Part shown: positions 42,487 through 53,063 of the stretch, one piece after another | How positions within the stretch are numbered: the first letter of the stretch is position 1 | Layout: each line of letters opens with the position of its first letter | From: Linyphia triangularis | Taxonomy: Eukaryota > Arthropoda > Arachnida > Araneae > Linyphiidae | Assembly (NCBI GenBank): GCA_963978545.1 | Contig: OZ021730.1 | Coordinates: 11,477,796-11,541,795 of the forward strand | DNA: 64,000 nucleotides | Reading direction: 5' to 3' | The notes under the pieces: model-generated | The model's input: only the letters and a program-made list of their open reading frames with translations | Databases searched by the model: none | Told to the model about the DNA's origin: nothing | Made by a program: the position numbers and the translations under genes

Positions 42487-43089
42487 TTAAGGTATCATTT
42501 TAAAGAAAAAAATACATTTTAATAAATAGTAATAAATTCGAAATTTACAAGTCTCACCTTGTTGAAGAAAGGTTCGTGCCATCTCCAGGTTGCCCGATCC
42601 GTCTGTCGTCTCCGGAGGGCTAAGGGTCCAAAATTCCATGGGAGCTGGTACGTCCATGGGAGCTGGTACGTCGTGAGTTGTCACGGTTACCCCCATGGAG
42701 TCCGTAGGAGCTTCCAAGTTTGTGAGAATTGTTAAGTTCAATGGGTCACGACTCAGATTGAGCGGCTCCTCCTGACCTTCTAGTAATGACCACTCCACCA
42801 AAGGAGTTGGTAAGGGATGACAGCGAGGTAGGTAAGGGGACGAATTATATATCACAGGAGGTGGGTCCACGGGTGGAGAAGTAGCGGTAGAAGACGACAT
42901 GGTCCTAGTCGCGATCGGAACCGTCAAATTTAACGCTCTTCCATCGCTCGGAATTTCTTTCTCTGTGGTTCTTTCCTCGTGCCTTTCTTCTTCTTCTTCC
43001 ACGGAAGGGCTTTCTTCCCACGTCTCGCACTCTCTTGGGCACCTTCCCTTCACCCACTCGGAGACGACATGGAAGGTGAATAGCGTTTT
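42487..43089 (-). pseudogene. In-frame continuation of the split gene after a TAA
   Basis: The frame of the gene at 43633 stays open past its TAA (43092-43090) to 42487, 200 more codons. It is acidic (VEEEEERHEERTTEKE), then Pro/Ser-rich with EEPLNLSRDPLNLTI, a doubled PLNLS-like motif of the kind that binds CtBP corepressors. Either a stop inside one long gene or a separate gene from ATG 42900 (MSSSTATSPP). No TATA box is seen before 42900, which favours the first reading. Confidence 0.45.
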
Positions 43090-43633
43090 TTACACGGCCA
43101 TCAACACGTACGTTGTCTCGGGGTGTATCACGTAGCATTGATGGTGTTGGAGGACGTATCTCTTGTAGCACTTTTGCTGCTCGGGATTCATTAAGAACGA
43201 CTGCCTCTTCACGTTCGGTCTCTGTGGTTCGTAGTACAACAGAGGGACGGACGTCGTCTGCACCACATGCCACGTATTTTCCGCCACCGTCTGTTGCCCG
43301 AAGGTGAAACAGTACTTCACCAGGAAATGCTGATCCCAGTGAAACCACACCCGCACGTCGGTGTTGGCTTTTCTACTTCCATATTTGGCGTTGGACTGGG
43401 TTCCTGCCAATCGCTTGCACACCTTCAACCAGTCCAGGTGTCGGAGGGGATGGGGGACTCCGGATTCCTTGAGGGTCCTGAAAAAGTTGTCCCGCATACG
43501 TTTGTCACGGTCGGAGTTGCTGGAGTCTGGCTTCCTTCTTTTCTCAAAGGATATTTTATTACCGTGGTGAAGAATCCTATAAGGTTGGACCCTGTGAGCT
43601 AAATGCTGCACGGCTTCCGTCCTCATCTGACTA
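43090..43633 (-). pseudogene. Unknown gene, main part, split by LINE D
   Basis: From the LINE D target site to the TAA at 43092-43090. With the start at 49362 the open part is 196 codons. Basic and aromatic (FEKRRKPDSSNSDRDKRMRD, VWFHWDQHFLVKYC, CYKRYVLQHHQCYVIHPE); the latter half looks like a compact beta-rich domain. Not recognised. A 90-bp piece of this gene (43347-43436) recurs in its own upstream region (49645-49736). Confidence 0.55.
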
Positions 43634-44219
43634 CCCCTCAGGGGGTTTACTTTCTATAAATAAATACGGGCTTCACAACCCCGGGGCTCCCCAGTGATCT
43701 ATCCCTCCTTCTGTTTTATCTTCTCGTTTTGGTTTTGTATTTATAGTTTGACTTCTTTCTTCCCTCGTTGTGGTTACCTCTTCAGAGGTGAGGGCTCCCC
43801 TTGAGAAGCTTTGCGCCGCTCTGTTGCTATCAGCTTCTCTCGGGCATTTAATCACCCACGTGTTTGCCGTGCGTGGAGACCCGTGTCTCTGGAAAGGGGG
43901 ATCCTGGTAGTTGAGGGGCGACATACTGTCCCAATACACTACTTTGGCCCTTGCTTCAGATAAACGGGAGGTGCACATTGGTCCCGTGTGTATCAATCGG
44001 CTGGTCGTCCGACTTCGTCGGCGGCTAGGGATCAAGCGTTCGGCTCGTCTGCTGGGAATCTCGTTAAGGGTGGAGACTTCTACAGGGACGAGTCGTTCGC
44101 GTATAGGTACTGGACAGCCCGGTAGTGTTATGCCGTGCGCAATAGTTTAGTTGATGTTTTCTTTTCCTTTCTTATTTTATTGCTTGCCGGTATGCACTAT
44201 CCCCGACATTGAGGACTCC

Positions 44220-45407
44220 ATGGTGGGTGGGACTCTAGTGCCCGAATTTTTGTTTCATACTTTCATGGAAAGTAACACTTTTTCTTCTTCTCCCTCTCCA
44301 TTGGAGCATAATGGACATGATTCTTTAAATTGCCTTACGGCGAAATTCTTTATAGTAAAACGAAAGGAGGGATCCTTTGAGAAGGTTTCTCCTTTTTTAA
44401 TAGAAAAAACATTGAAAGCTTTTGTGGGAAATACAGTTTCTGCCAAAAAACTAAGATCTGGAGACCTTTTAGTAGAAGTTCTGAACAATACTCAGGGCAA
44501 AAACATTCTAAAAATGGAATCCTTTGGAACATTTCCTGTGAGTGTAGCTCCCCATGGCTCTCTCAACAAATCTCGTGGCGTTATTTCAGAATCCGACCTC
44601 TACCATACACCCGAGGACGAGATTCTTGAACATCTGCTTGACCAACAAGTTTCTGCTGTACACCGAATAACAATAAGGAAAGAGGGAAATATTCTCCCAA
44701 CAAAACATCTGATACTGACTTTTGATTTGCCAACTCTGCCAACACACGTGAAGGCCGGATATCTTAACTGTCGTATCCGACCATACGTACCAAATCCACT
44801 TCGCTGCTTTAAGTGCCAGAGATATGGACATTCCCAAACGGCTTGCCGCGGGAAAATTGAAATCTGTGCACGCTGTGCAGGAAGTGGTCATGGTAGTTCT
44901 GGATGCACTGCACCTGAAAAGTGTGTCAATTGTGAAGGAGCACATACATCTTTCTTCCGCAAATGTCCCAAGTGGATAGAGGAGAAAGAAATACAAACCA
45001 TCCGTGCTAACCAAAACTTGACATACTTTGAGGCAAAAAAACAGGTTGAAGCCCGGACTCCCCGTGTTGGCGTTTCATACTCCGATGCTTGTAAAAAGTC
45101 AGTATGCAGTAAAAGTACACAGACGGAGACTATTTCTTTGCCACTTGCCAAGTTACCCCAACGGGCGTCTTCTTCAGATTCCATCAAAAGACCGTCTCTG
45201 ATTAAGAAATCTCTTGCAAAGTCGAAGGCTTTGCAAACGATGAAATTAAAATCTGCAAAGGGTGTTTCTATTAGAGGGAAACCTGCTAACCCTTTTCACA
45301 TCCTTGGCTCAATTAGAGATGCAGATGAGGTGAATTTACACCCATCTGATGATGAGATCCTAGAAGAAGATCCTGACCCCCCTTTAAAATTTTCCTTTAA
45401 TAATTAA
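44220..45407 (+). CDS. LINE D ORF1, Gag-like protein
   Basis: 395 residues from ATG 44220. PRE_C2HC-type region, then CFKCQRYGHSQTAC, CARCAGSGHGSSGC and CVNCEGAHTSFFRKC. TAA at 45405-45407 overlaps the ORF2 ATG. Intact. Confidence 0.92.
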   Translation: MVGGTLVPEFLFHTFMESNTFSSSPSPLEHNGHDSLNCLTAKFFIVKRKEGSFEKVSPFLIEKTLKAFVGNTVSAKKLRSGDLLVEVLNNTQGKNILKMESFGTFPVSVAPHGSLNKSRGVISESDLYHTPEDEILEHLLDQQVSAVHRITIRKEGNILPTKHLILTFDLPTLPTHVKAGYLNCRIRPYVPNPLRCFKCQRYGHSQTACRGKIEICARCAGSGHGSSGCTAPEKCVNCEGAHTSFFRKCPKWIEEKEIQTIRANQNLTYFEAKKQVEARTPRVGVSYSDACKKSVCSKSTQTETISLPLAKLPQRASSSDSIKRPSLIKKSLAKSKALQTMKLKSAKGVSIRGKPANPFHILGSIRDADEVNLHPSDDEILEEDPDPPLKFSFNN

Positions 45408-48400
45408 TGGCTTCTTTTGTTTCTTGGAATTGTCGCGGTTTTAGGTCTAGGAAGGATGATGTTAAGAACATTATTTCAACTTACCATCCAGCATGTTTGG
45501 CACTTCAAGAAACTTTCTTGAAGGATCCATATAATTCAAAGATCCGTGGGTATAGTTGTGTTAGAAAAGATGTTACCCGTAGTAATACAGTGTCTGGAGG
45601 AGTATGTCTTTTTATTGCTCATAATTACCCCAGCACTGTACTCACACTGCGCACATCTCTACAGGCTGTGGCTGCGAGACTTCATTTACAGTCCCTTCTC
45701 ACAGTCTGTTGCCTATACCTACCGCCACATGCTATCATCCGCCAAGAGGAGCTGAATGACCTTATTGATCAGCTTCCAGCACCATTTTTACTGCTCGGTG
45801 ACTTTAATGGACACAGTACTATGTGGGGTAATGATAATACGACCCCCGTGGGAGACAGATTGAAAAACTGCTATCTGATCACTGTCTCTGTCTCCTGAAT
45901 AATGAGGAGAAAACATATTTCCATGAATCCACTAGAACATTCCATTCACTTGACTTAGCCATTTGTTCCCCTATACTTTTTCCATATTTGAATTTTGCTG
46001 TTGGAAGTGATCTACACAACAGTGATCACTTCCCTGTCCTCATTTCGCATGCAGGTAGTAGTAGCGTGACCAACCGTCTACCTACTTACAAATACCACAG
46101 GGCGAATTGGGACAAATATACTGAGTTGGCTGTTATAACGGGAACAATGGTGGACAGTCAGGATGTTGATACTGCTGTCCAAAATGTCACTGAAGCAATT
46201 TTAAAGGCTGCTGACTCCTCTATTCCTAAGACTTCACCTAAAACATTGCGGCACTGTAAACCATACTGGAATGCAGAATGTCAGTCTGCATACAAGAAAC
46301 AAAAGAAGCTATGGGGTATCTTCCGCAGATACCCAACTACAGGAAACCTTATCGCCTTTAAAAAGGCAAAGGCAGTTGCTCGTAAGGTTAGACGTCAGAG
46401 TCAAAAGGATTCTTGGATAAGTTATGTCTCTTCGATTACATCTAAAACATCAAGTAAACAGTTGTGGAAGAAGGTTAGAGCAGCCAACGGTTTGTATCCG
46501 GAGTATTCTTGCCCGATACTTCAAACCGGAGCTGCTGTGTTCTCTTCCCCTGAAGATATTGCTAACCTTATCGGTGAAATTTTTGAATGTGTATCCAGTT
46601 CCGATTCTTATAGTCCTACATTTTTAGTGACTAAGAATCGCGCTGAACGGACTGGAATTAATTTCAAAAGCAATATTGAATATGCCTACAACTGTGAACT
46701 TAAGATGTATGAATTGAAGAGTGCTTTATCTAAAGCACATAACACCAGTCCAGGTCCAGATGGGATAAGTTACCAAATGCTTCGCCATTTAAGTCCAGAT
46801 TCTCTTTTTAACATCCTTTTTCTCTTTAATCGAATCTGGAAGGAGAACATCTTTCCTACCTTGTGGCGGGAAGCTACTGTAATCCCTATTCTGAAGCCTG
46901 GAAAGGATCCCAAGGATCCTCTGAACTATCGACCGATAGCCTTAACGAGCTGCCTCTGTAAGACCTTTGAACGTATTGTAAACGCCCGACTCTCTTACAT
47001 GTTGGAAAAAGATGGATGTATTTCACCTTTCCAGAGTGGATTCCGACGAGGACGGTCCACTCTTGATAACATCGTGAAACTAGAAACAGATGTTCGCAAT
47101 GCCTTTGTGCAGAGGAATCATCTAGTTTCAATCTTTTTCGACATTGAGAAGGCGTATGATCATACGTGGCGATATGGTATCCTGCAAACCTTATTTAATT
47201 TTGGTTTCAGGGGTAATCTGCCTCTTTTTATTCAAAACTTTTTATCATCCCGGGTTTTTAGAGTTCGTATTGGAACTTCATTTTCTAATTATTTTAATCA
47301 ATCTGAGGGAGTCCCTCAAGGTTGTGTTTTAAGCGTCACCCTTTTTAACCTTCACATTAGCAACATCCTTCATGTCCTTTCACCCTTTGTTCATGGAACT
47401 TTGTATGTTGATGATTTGCAAATCTCATGCCAAGGATCAAACATGCGCTTAATTGAACGTCAATTACAAACTGCTGTTAACAGACTTGTAGAATGGTGTG
47501 ACAAAAACGGCCATAAACTGTCACCATCTAAAAGCAGTTGCATTCACTTCTGTAGGAGGAGGGGTCTTCACCCTGACCCTGAAATTCACATACGCAATTC
47601 TCCCATCCCAGTTGTGAATCAGATAAGATACTTGGGAGTCATTTTCGACAGCAAGTTGAATTTTCTCCCACATATTTTATACTTGCGCAAGAAGTGCGAT
47701 AAATCGCTTAATATCCTCAAAGTACTCTCAAATACATCTTGGGGTGCTGATCGCACTTCTTTGCTGCTTATTTACAATTCGGTTATCTTATCCCGTATTG
47801 ACTACGGATGTGTTGCGTATGGGTCTGCAGGAGTATCCCTTCTACGAAGATTGGATACTGTCCATCACACTGCTGCCCGTATTTGTTCAGGTGCATTTCG
47901 CACTTCACCCATTGAAAGTCTGTTGACAGAGTGTAGTCTACTTCCACTTGACTTGAGACGTAAAAAATTAAGCGCCAACTACTACTGTAGAATTATGTCT
48001 GATCCTTTTCACCCTTTACGTAAGTTGAGACTTGATGCTTATCTTGGTAGGTTATATGATGCTCGTCCATCTAACGTCCGACCACTTTCTGAAAGAGCGA
48101 AATCCATCTTGATGGATGCAGCTCTAAGTGACGTAGTTACCCAAACATTTATCACTCAATCCTTTCCACCGTGGGATATTCCATCTTTCCACTTTCTCAA
48201 TCCATTTGCGATGTATTGCAAGGCAGACACTGCCCCAGAAATTGTACAGCAAATCTTTTGTGATCACCGCTCTCAGTATGCTGACTATGAAGCAGTGTTT
48301 ACTGATGGATCCAAAGCAGGTGAACGTGTTGGCTGTGGTACTGTGTCCGACACATCCACAGTCGCTTTTACACTTCATAAATCCTGCTCGGTTTTCACTT

Positions 48401-49086
48401 CTGAGATGACAGCAATTTCTTGTGCACTGCTGCATATCTCACTCTGCCACAATCGCAAATTTTGTGTGTATTCTGACAGTTTAAGCTCCTTGTCAAGTCT
48501 GGAGCAATTTAAGACCAATAGCCATCCACTTGCCTTTGACATTTTGTCAAAGTTACACACACTTGAGAGGAAAGGATTTACTATATTGTTCTGCTGGGTA
48601 CCTAGTCACATGGGAATTTCAGGAAATGAATTGGCCGATTCTGCTGCTAAAGCGGCCTCAATCCCGCTGCAGCAGCCAGTTCCCTACCAAGATATTAAGA
48701 CTTCAATTCAGAAGTTCATATTATCCTTACGTCAAGAAGCATGGGATTTGCAAACTAACAACAAACTCCATACCATCAAAAATCATCTTCTTAAATGGCC
48801 AGTTAATCCAATGCGTCGGACAGATGTCAAACTGACTCGTCTGCGCATTGGTCATACCCGATTGACGCACCGACATCTATTGCTGGGAGAAGACCCACCT
48901 GTTTGCGATATTTGTCGTTGCGATCTTACTGTGTCTCATATTTTAATTTCTTGTCCTGAGTTTCACTCTCATCGTCTTAGGTTTTTTAAGAGTACCAGTT
49001 TAAGTCTTCAGGATTTGATTGGGGAAACTCCCCATCCAAATCTTTTTGCATTTTTAAGATCAATCGGGTTTTTAAATCACATCTAA
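45407..49086 (+). pseudogene. LINE D ORF2, one frameshift in the endonuclease
   Basis: Endonuclease starts SWNCRGF, LGDFNGHS; near 45842-45850 one base is missing relative to LINE C (ACGACCCCCGTGG against ACGAATCCTCGTGG), so this frame stops at 45898. The rest is open to 49086 with RT YVDDLQISC, GVPQGCVLS and RNase H FTDGSKAGERVG intact. Endonuclease activity is lost; otherwise it is like LINE C. Confidence 0.92.
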
Positions 49087-49315
49087 CTGTTTTAAACATA
49101 TCCATTTTTTAAATTTTATTAAACTCGTCATCATTTTAGAAATGTGTTTTTAACATTCTTAAATTATATTATGTCACATCTCATCATATTTATTATTCAT
49201 CTTCCATCCTAGTTTTTCTTTTATCTTTTGTTTTGGCGCAGTATGGCCCTTGTGTTGCCTTTGCGCCATAAAAAGGCTAAACAAACAAACAAACAAACAA
49301 ACCCTCATCTGACTA

Positions 49316-49362
49316 ATGGGAGGTCGGAGGTGAGACGATGAGACTTCCCGGAAAAAATCCAT
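49316..49362 (-). pseudogene. First codons of the gene cut off by LINE D
   Basis: ATG 49362-49360 begins a frame that enters 43633 exactly in phase (591 bases in total to the TAA at 43090). TATAAAA at about 49448-49454 lies about 90 bp upstream. Confidence 0.6.
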
Positions 49363-49447
49363 TTGGTGCGAAGGAGAGAGCTTTTAGCAAGAGCTTTTAG
49401 AGAGAGATCTGACGAGTCGAAGGTAAGCAAGAAAGAGCGCGTTCCCA

Positions 49448-49893
49448 TTTTATAGAGCGGTCGGAGCCCTTATAGAGGCGCTGCGGAGAGTCGCGTGACC
49501 TTGGACCGGTGCCAAAGAATGATTCCGGTATTCTCCGTTTCAAGGTTTGGATCAATGCCAAAGACTGACGTCACTACCGTCTGTTGCGAAACACTTCGAA
49601 CATTCTAGGAACGGCCTCTCCTTCCCTCCTCACTCCTTCATACACACCCGCACGTCGGTGTTTGCTTTTTCACCACTTCCATATTTCGCATTGGACTGGG
49701 TTCCCGCCAATCGCTTGCACACTTTCAACCAGTCCTGGCCTTGGACCGGTGCCAAAGAATGATTCCGGTATTCTCCGTTTCAAGGCTTGGATTAATGCCA
49801 AAGACTGACGTCACTACTGTCTGTTGCGAAACACTTCGAACATTCTAGAAACGGCCTCTCCTTCCCCCTCACTCCTTCGTACAGCTATAAAAG
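49448..49893. promoter_or_regulatory. Divergent promoter region with a 140-bp duplication
   Basis: Minus TATA box at 49448-49454 and plus TATAAAAG at 49886-49893. Between them 49499-49643 and 49739-49880 are direct repeats, each with one TGACGTCA (49566, 49806). They are separated by 49645-49736, a copy of 43347-43436 from the coding region of the minus gene. Confidence 0.65.
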
Positions 49894-49978
49894 AGGATAT
49901 CCCTTTTCGTCACACTCCATTCCGTCCAGAAGGATTGCGTCCATCGAGTGGGTTTCCCGTGGCTTCTACGACCTCTTT

Positions 49979-50030
49979 CGTTAAGACTGTCAGTGTTTGG
50001 AAAAAATCTCAAACACTGACAGTCTTAACG
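49979..50030 (+). ncRNA. Perfect 21-bp hairpin in a TATA-driven transcript
   Basis: Arms 49979-49999 and 50010-50030 are exact complements around a 10-nt loop (GAAAAAATCT). It lies about 60 bp past the start expected from TATAAAAG at 49886. Only a 22-codon ORF (50034-50102) follows. It could be a small-RNA precursor, or simply a recent inverted duplication; both are open. Confidence 0.5.
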
Positions 50031-50131
50031 CCATATGTCGTTCACTGATTCATCCGAGAAAAGGGAGACCACAGCAAAATACACATCATCCGAAACAACG
50101 GTGTGACACGTAAGTTTTGTTTATTTTTAAA

Positions 50132-50189
50132 GCAAAAGAATGGGTCTCGAAGTCATGTCCGTATCACGATTCGAGACCCATTCTTTTGC
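50132..50189 (+). ncRNA. Perfect 20-bp hairpin, 18-nt loop
   Basis: Arms 50132-50151 and 50170-50189 pair fully. It follows ACGTAAGT at about 50107 (donor-like) by some 25 bp, and precedes CCAACGTTGG at about 50203, the palindrome that also follows the hairpin at 6647. Confidence 0.5.
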
Positions 50190-50204
50190 GCCCCTGGTAT
50201 CACC

Positions 50205-50899
50205 AACGTTGGAAGAATGGAACGAAGGAAAACAAAGTGTTTTCTTTCGACGTGATTGTTTCCGTCTCTTTCTAAAGAAGTCGACGTTGGAGGCAGTTTT
50301 TAAATTCCATACACGTTGATTTTTTTCCGTCAAGTCAACGTTGGAAGTTTGGCGGTTTTTAAATTCTTGACACGTGATCTTTTTCTAAAGAAGTCAACGT
50401 TAGAGGTTTAGCGTTTTTTAATTATTTACGTGTGATTTTTTCTGTTTGTTTCTAGCATTTTTATTTTAATTTTTTAAATAGGGTAAATAACTATCTTTTT
50501 TTAAAGAAGTCAACGTTAGAGGTTTAGCGTTTTTTAATTATTTACGTGTGATTTTTTCTGTTTGTTTCTAGCATTATTATTTTAATTTTTTAAATAGGGT
50601 ATATAACTATCTTTTTCTAAAGAAGTCAACGTTGGATGTTTCGCGTTTTTTTAATTATTTACGTGTGATTTTTTCTGTCTGTTTCTAGCGTTTTTATTTT
50701 AATTTTTATATTATATAACTATCTTTTTCTAAAGAAGTCAACGTTGGATGTTTCGCGTTTTTTTTTTTTTTTTTTTTTTTTTTATTATTGGTAATTTGCT
50801 TTTTGTATTACATTTAATTTGTCTTTCACAGATTCAATATCACTTTCCATATCAATCGTATCTGTCAATTTTTTTTTATTTTTTTTTTTATTGGTAATT

Positions 50900-50930
<31 letters not shown>
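50205..50930. repeat. Tandem array of about 120-145 bp units (AAAGAAGTCAACGTT)
   Basis: Units contain AAAGAAGTCAACGTTGGA, GTTTCGCGTTTTTT, TTACGTGTGATTTTTTCTG and TTTCTAGCGTTTTTATTTT. At least four lie before the gene at 51491-50931; the same unit resumes at about 51680-51900. T runs near 50760 and 50905. Confidence 0.85.
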
Positions 50931-50934
<4 letters not shown>

Positions 50935-51491
50935 TGGTAATTTGCTTTTTGTATTACATTTAATTTGTCTTTCACAGATTCAATGTCACTTTCCATATCA
51001 ATCGTTTCTGTCAAGTTTGTTCTCAGGGATGTAACCATTGAATTTAGATTCTGCATCTGTCCTTGCTCCGCCGCATTGAACCTGGAAAATCGATTATGCA
51101 ATGATTGTATACGTTCATCTAAAAAAGTTTGATTCCTTTCCAATCGCTTATGCGCTACCATCAAGCGATGTAGTTCAGTCATCACATTGTTAAGATTAGG
51201 CCGAGTGAGTTGAAGAAAATCCTGGAAACATTGGTTTTGATGCTTTGCAACGTTCAGTCCAGATGTCTCGTCAGAATATCTGTACCCACCTATACACCAT
51301 GGACACCAACTATCTTCAGTAGGAAGAAGAACATGTACAAAGCAATGTGAACGATATTCAGAAATTTTTACAATTTCAGGTGGTGTGCAAATACCACAAA
51401 AGATTAATTCATTACTATGACGTGCGAAATGTGCTTGAAACTCTCGATAATCATCAGCCGTCTTCCACTCCTCATCAAAACGGCTTGACAT
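50931..51491 (-). CDS. Zinc-binding coiled-coil gene 2, intact
   Basis: 186 residues from ATG 51491. FCGICTPPE, YRSHCFVH and CPWCIGGY form the same CxxC...H...H...CxxC zinc site as gene 1 (25878). A coiled coil follows (LHRLMVAHKRLERNQTFLDE, NRFSRFNAAEQGQMQNLNSM). The 3' end overlaps the array T run and the sequence repeats at about 50815-50870. TATAAAAG at about 51635-51645 is the nearest good promoter and would need a leader of over 100 bases. It gives the intact model for the broken gene 1. Confidence 0.65.
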
Positions 51492-51639
51492 TATGTTATA
51501 CACGAGTCACAAGAAGATCTAGCGTCTGATGATGTCAAATTAAGTTGGAGTTACGAATTGAAACAAGAACACCATTCGATTAAAGTGCAATGGTAACATG
51601 AATGCAAATGGTGAGTTAAAAATGAAACAACATGCTTTT

Positions 51640-51960
51640 ATACCATGTGGTGAAAAAAAAAAAGAAAAAAAAATTCTGTCTGTTTCTAACGTTTTTATTT
51701 TAATTTTTATATTATATAACTATCTTTTTCTAAAGAAGTCAACGTTGGATGTTTCGCGTTTTTTTTAATTATTTACGTGTGATTTTTTCTGTCTGTTTCT
51801 AGCGTTTTTATTTTAATTTTTATATTATATAACTATCTTTTTCTAAAGAAGTCAACGTTGGCGGTTTCGCGGTTTTTTAAAATTATTATGTGAATTTTTC
51901 TAGCGTTTTTTTTTTAATTTTTCTAAATCTGTTAGTTAACTCTTACTGCACAAAATAAGA
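51640..51960. repeat. Continuation of the AAAGAAGTCAACGTT array
   Basis: Two further units at about 51675-51790 and 51790-51930, same as 50205-50930, on the far side of the gene. Confidence 0.8.
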
Positions 51961-52164
51961 CAAGATAATACTTTGTTTTTGTAACATGCACCATCTTTGT
52001 GCAGATTTATTTAAAAAAATGTATACATTGTTAGTTTACTTACCACGCAGGGTAACACAAGATATCGAATTCAGTTCACCACAACAAGATATGTACAAAA
52101 GAGTCTATTCACAACAAGATATATACACGCCACCCATCGGTTTTGTCCATCTTCCACCATCTCT

Positions 52165-52971
52165 CTATGGCAGAATGGAAGCAGGAAATGTTTTATATCC
52201 TTCATTTGTGCACAGCACAATTTCTCTTGTGTTCCATTTCACACGGAGGTGCACAATACTTTCCACATCATTCGTCGTCACAACTCCTTGAGCCGGTATC
52301 CAGTGGGGAGAGAGCAGGGTATCTTCCAGTGTGTCCGGCTCGCGTGAGACAGAGGGAGTGTGAGGCGTAGGCGGGGGTGTTTCGAGAGCCGAAGGCAGCA
52401 GGGACGTCCGTTCCGAGGGTGGAGGTAAAGGGACGGCACTCGGGCAGGTTTTCGAAGGTTCTTTTTTCACGTGTGGAAACACCTCTCTCTCCTCCGAACA
52501 TCTCCAGTATTTTTTCAAAAAAGCGTACCGCTTTGCGGCATCTTGCTGGAGGCGACGCAGCATCTCAATGATCGGCTCTGCCTCAGGGTCCAAAGTCAGG
52601 TCGACGGCAGAGTTTTGATTCACCTTGTACTTGTACTTGATCCGTCTCTCGTTCAGACGCACCTTCGCTTGGGTCAAGAGGTGACGCATCCGGTCCCGCA
52701 CTATCCGACTTTTGGGATCGATCAGACGGTCGAGATGGTCCAACGCGTCCTCCACGGCCACCAGAGAGGTGTTGGCGAAGTTGCAGGGAATCGAGGAAGG
52801 AACCAAGTCACGGAGGGTGAATCTCTGCGAACACACTTTGGAAAATTTGTAAGGGATCATGCGGAGGAGACGCGATATTTCGATGATTTTGAAGTAGAGT
52901 CGAGAGTCGGGGGCAATGAACACCATGAGGGAAGAAGTGTTTTCAGCATAAAGTTGCAACGTGAACCACAT
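52165..52971 (-). CDS. Unknown 268-residue protein with Bro-N-like start
   Basis: ATG 52971; TATAAAAAG at about 53048-53057. The first 90 residues read LMVFIAPDSRLYFKIIEISR, then LLRMIPYKFSKV and SLVAVEDALDHLD, which recalls the Bro-N DNA-binding fold of baculovirus-type Bro proteins (YFK..EIS..L, then a dL....P turn). The match is weak. The middle is basic and helical; the C-terminal third is Pro/Ser-rich (PPPSERTSLLPSALETPPPT) with a final beta-like patch. Intact. I would not assign function. Confidence 0.5.
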   Translation of the reverse strand: MWFTLQLYAENTSSLMVFIAPDSRLYFKIIEISRLLRMIPYKFSKVCSQRFTLRDLVPSSIPCNFANTSLVAVEDALDHLDRLIDPKSRIVRDRMRHLLTQAKVRLNERRIKYKYKVNQNSAVDLTLDPEAEPIIEMLRRLQQDAAKRYAFLKKYWRCSEEREVFPHVKKEPSKTCPSAVPLPPPSERTSLLPSALETPPPTPHTPSVSREPDTLEDTLLSPHWIPAQGVVTTNDVESIVHLRVKWNTREIVLCTNEGYKTFPASILP

Positions 52972-53063
52972 GGCAGCAATAAGAACAATTCTGATAATAC
53001 TTTGAAAAGCACTCGGAAAACACTCGAACGAGGCTGCAGGAAAGCTTCTTTTTATACGAAAAA

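Larger units (their letters stand above)
43634..49302 (+). mobile_element. LINE D, full-length family-1 element
   Basis: Flanked by CCTCATCTGACTA (43621-43633 and 49303-49315). 5' end CCCCTCAGGGGG, 3' hairpin TGGCGCA (49234-49240)/TGCGCCA (49262-49268), (AAAC)n tail. ORF2 has one frameshift. Closest to LINE C in both ORFs. Confidence 0.94.

Noticed and set aside
42905..43348. Arg-rich minus ORF
   Set aside because: Overlaps the better-supported frame of the split gene in another frame.
50034..50102. 22-codon ORF as the product of the hairpin transcript
   Set aside because: Too short and starts inside the context of the hairpin; kept only as a note.
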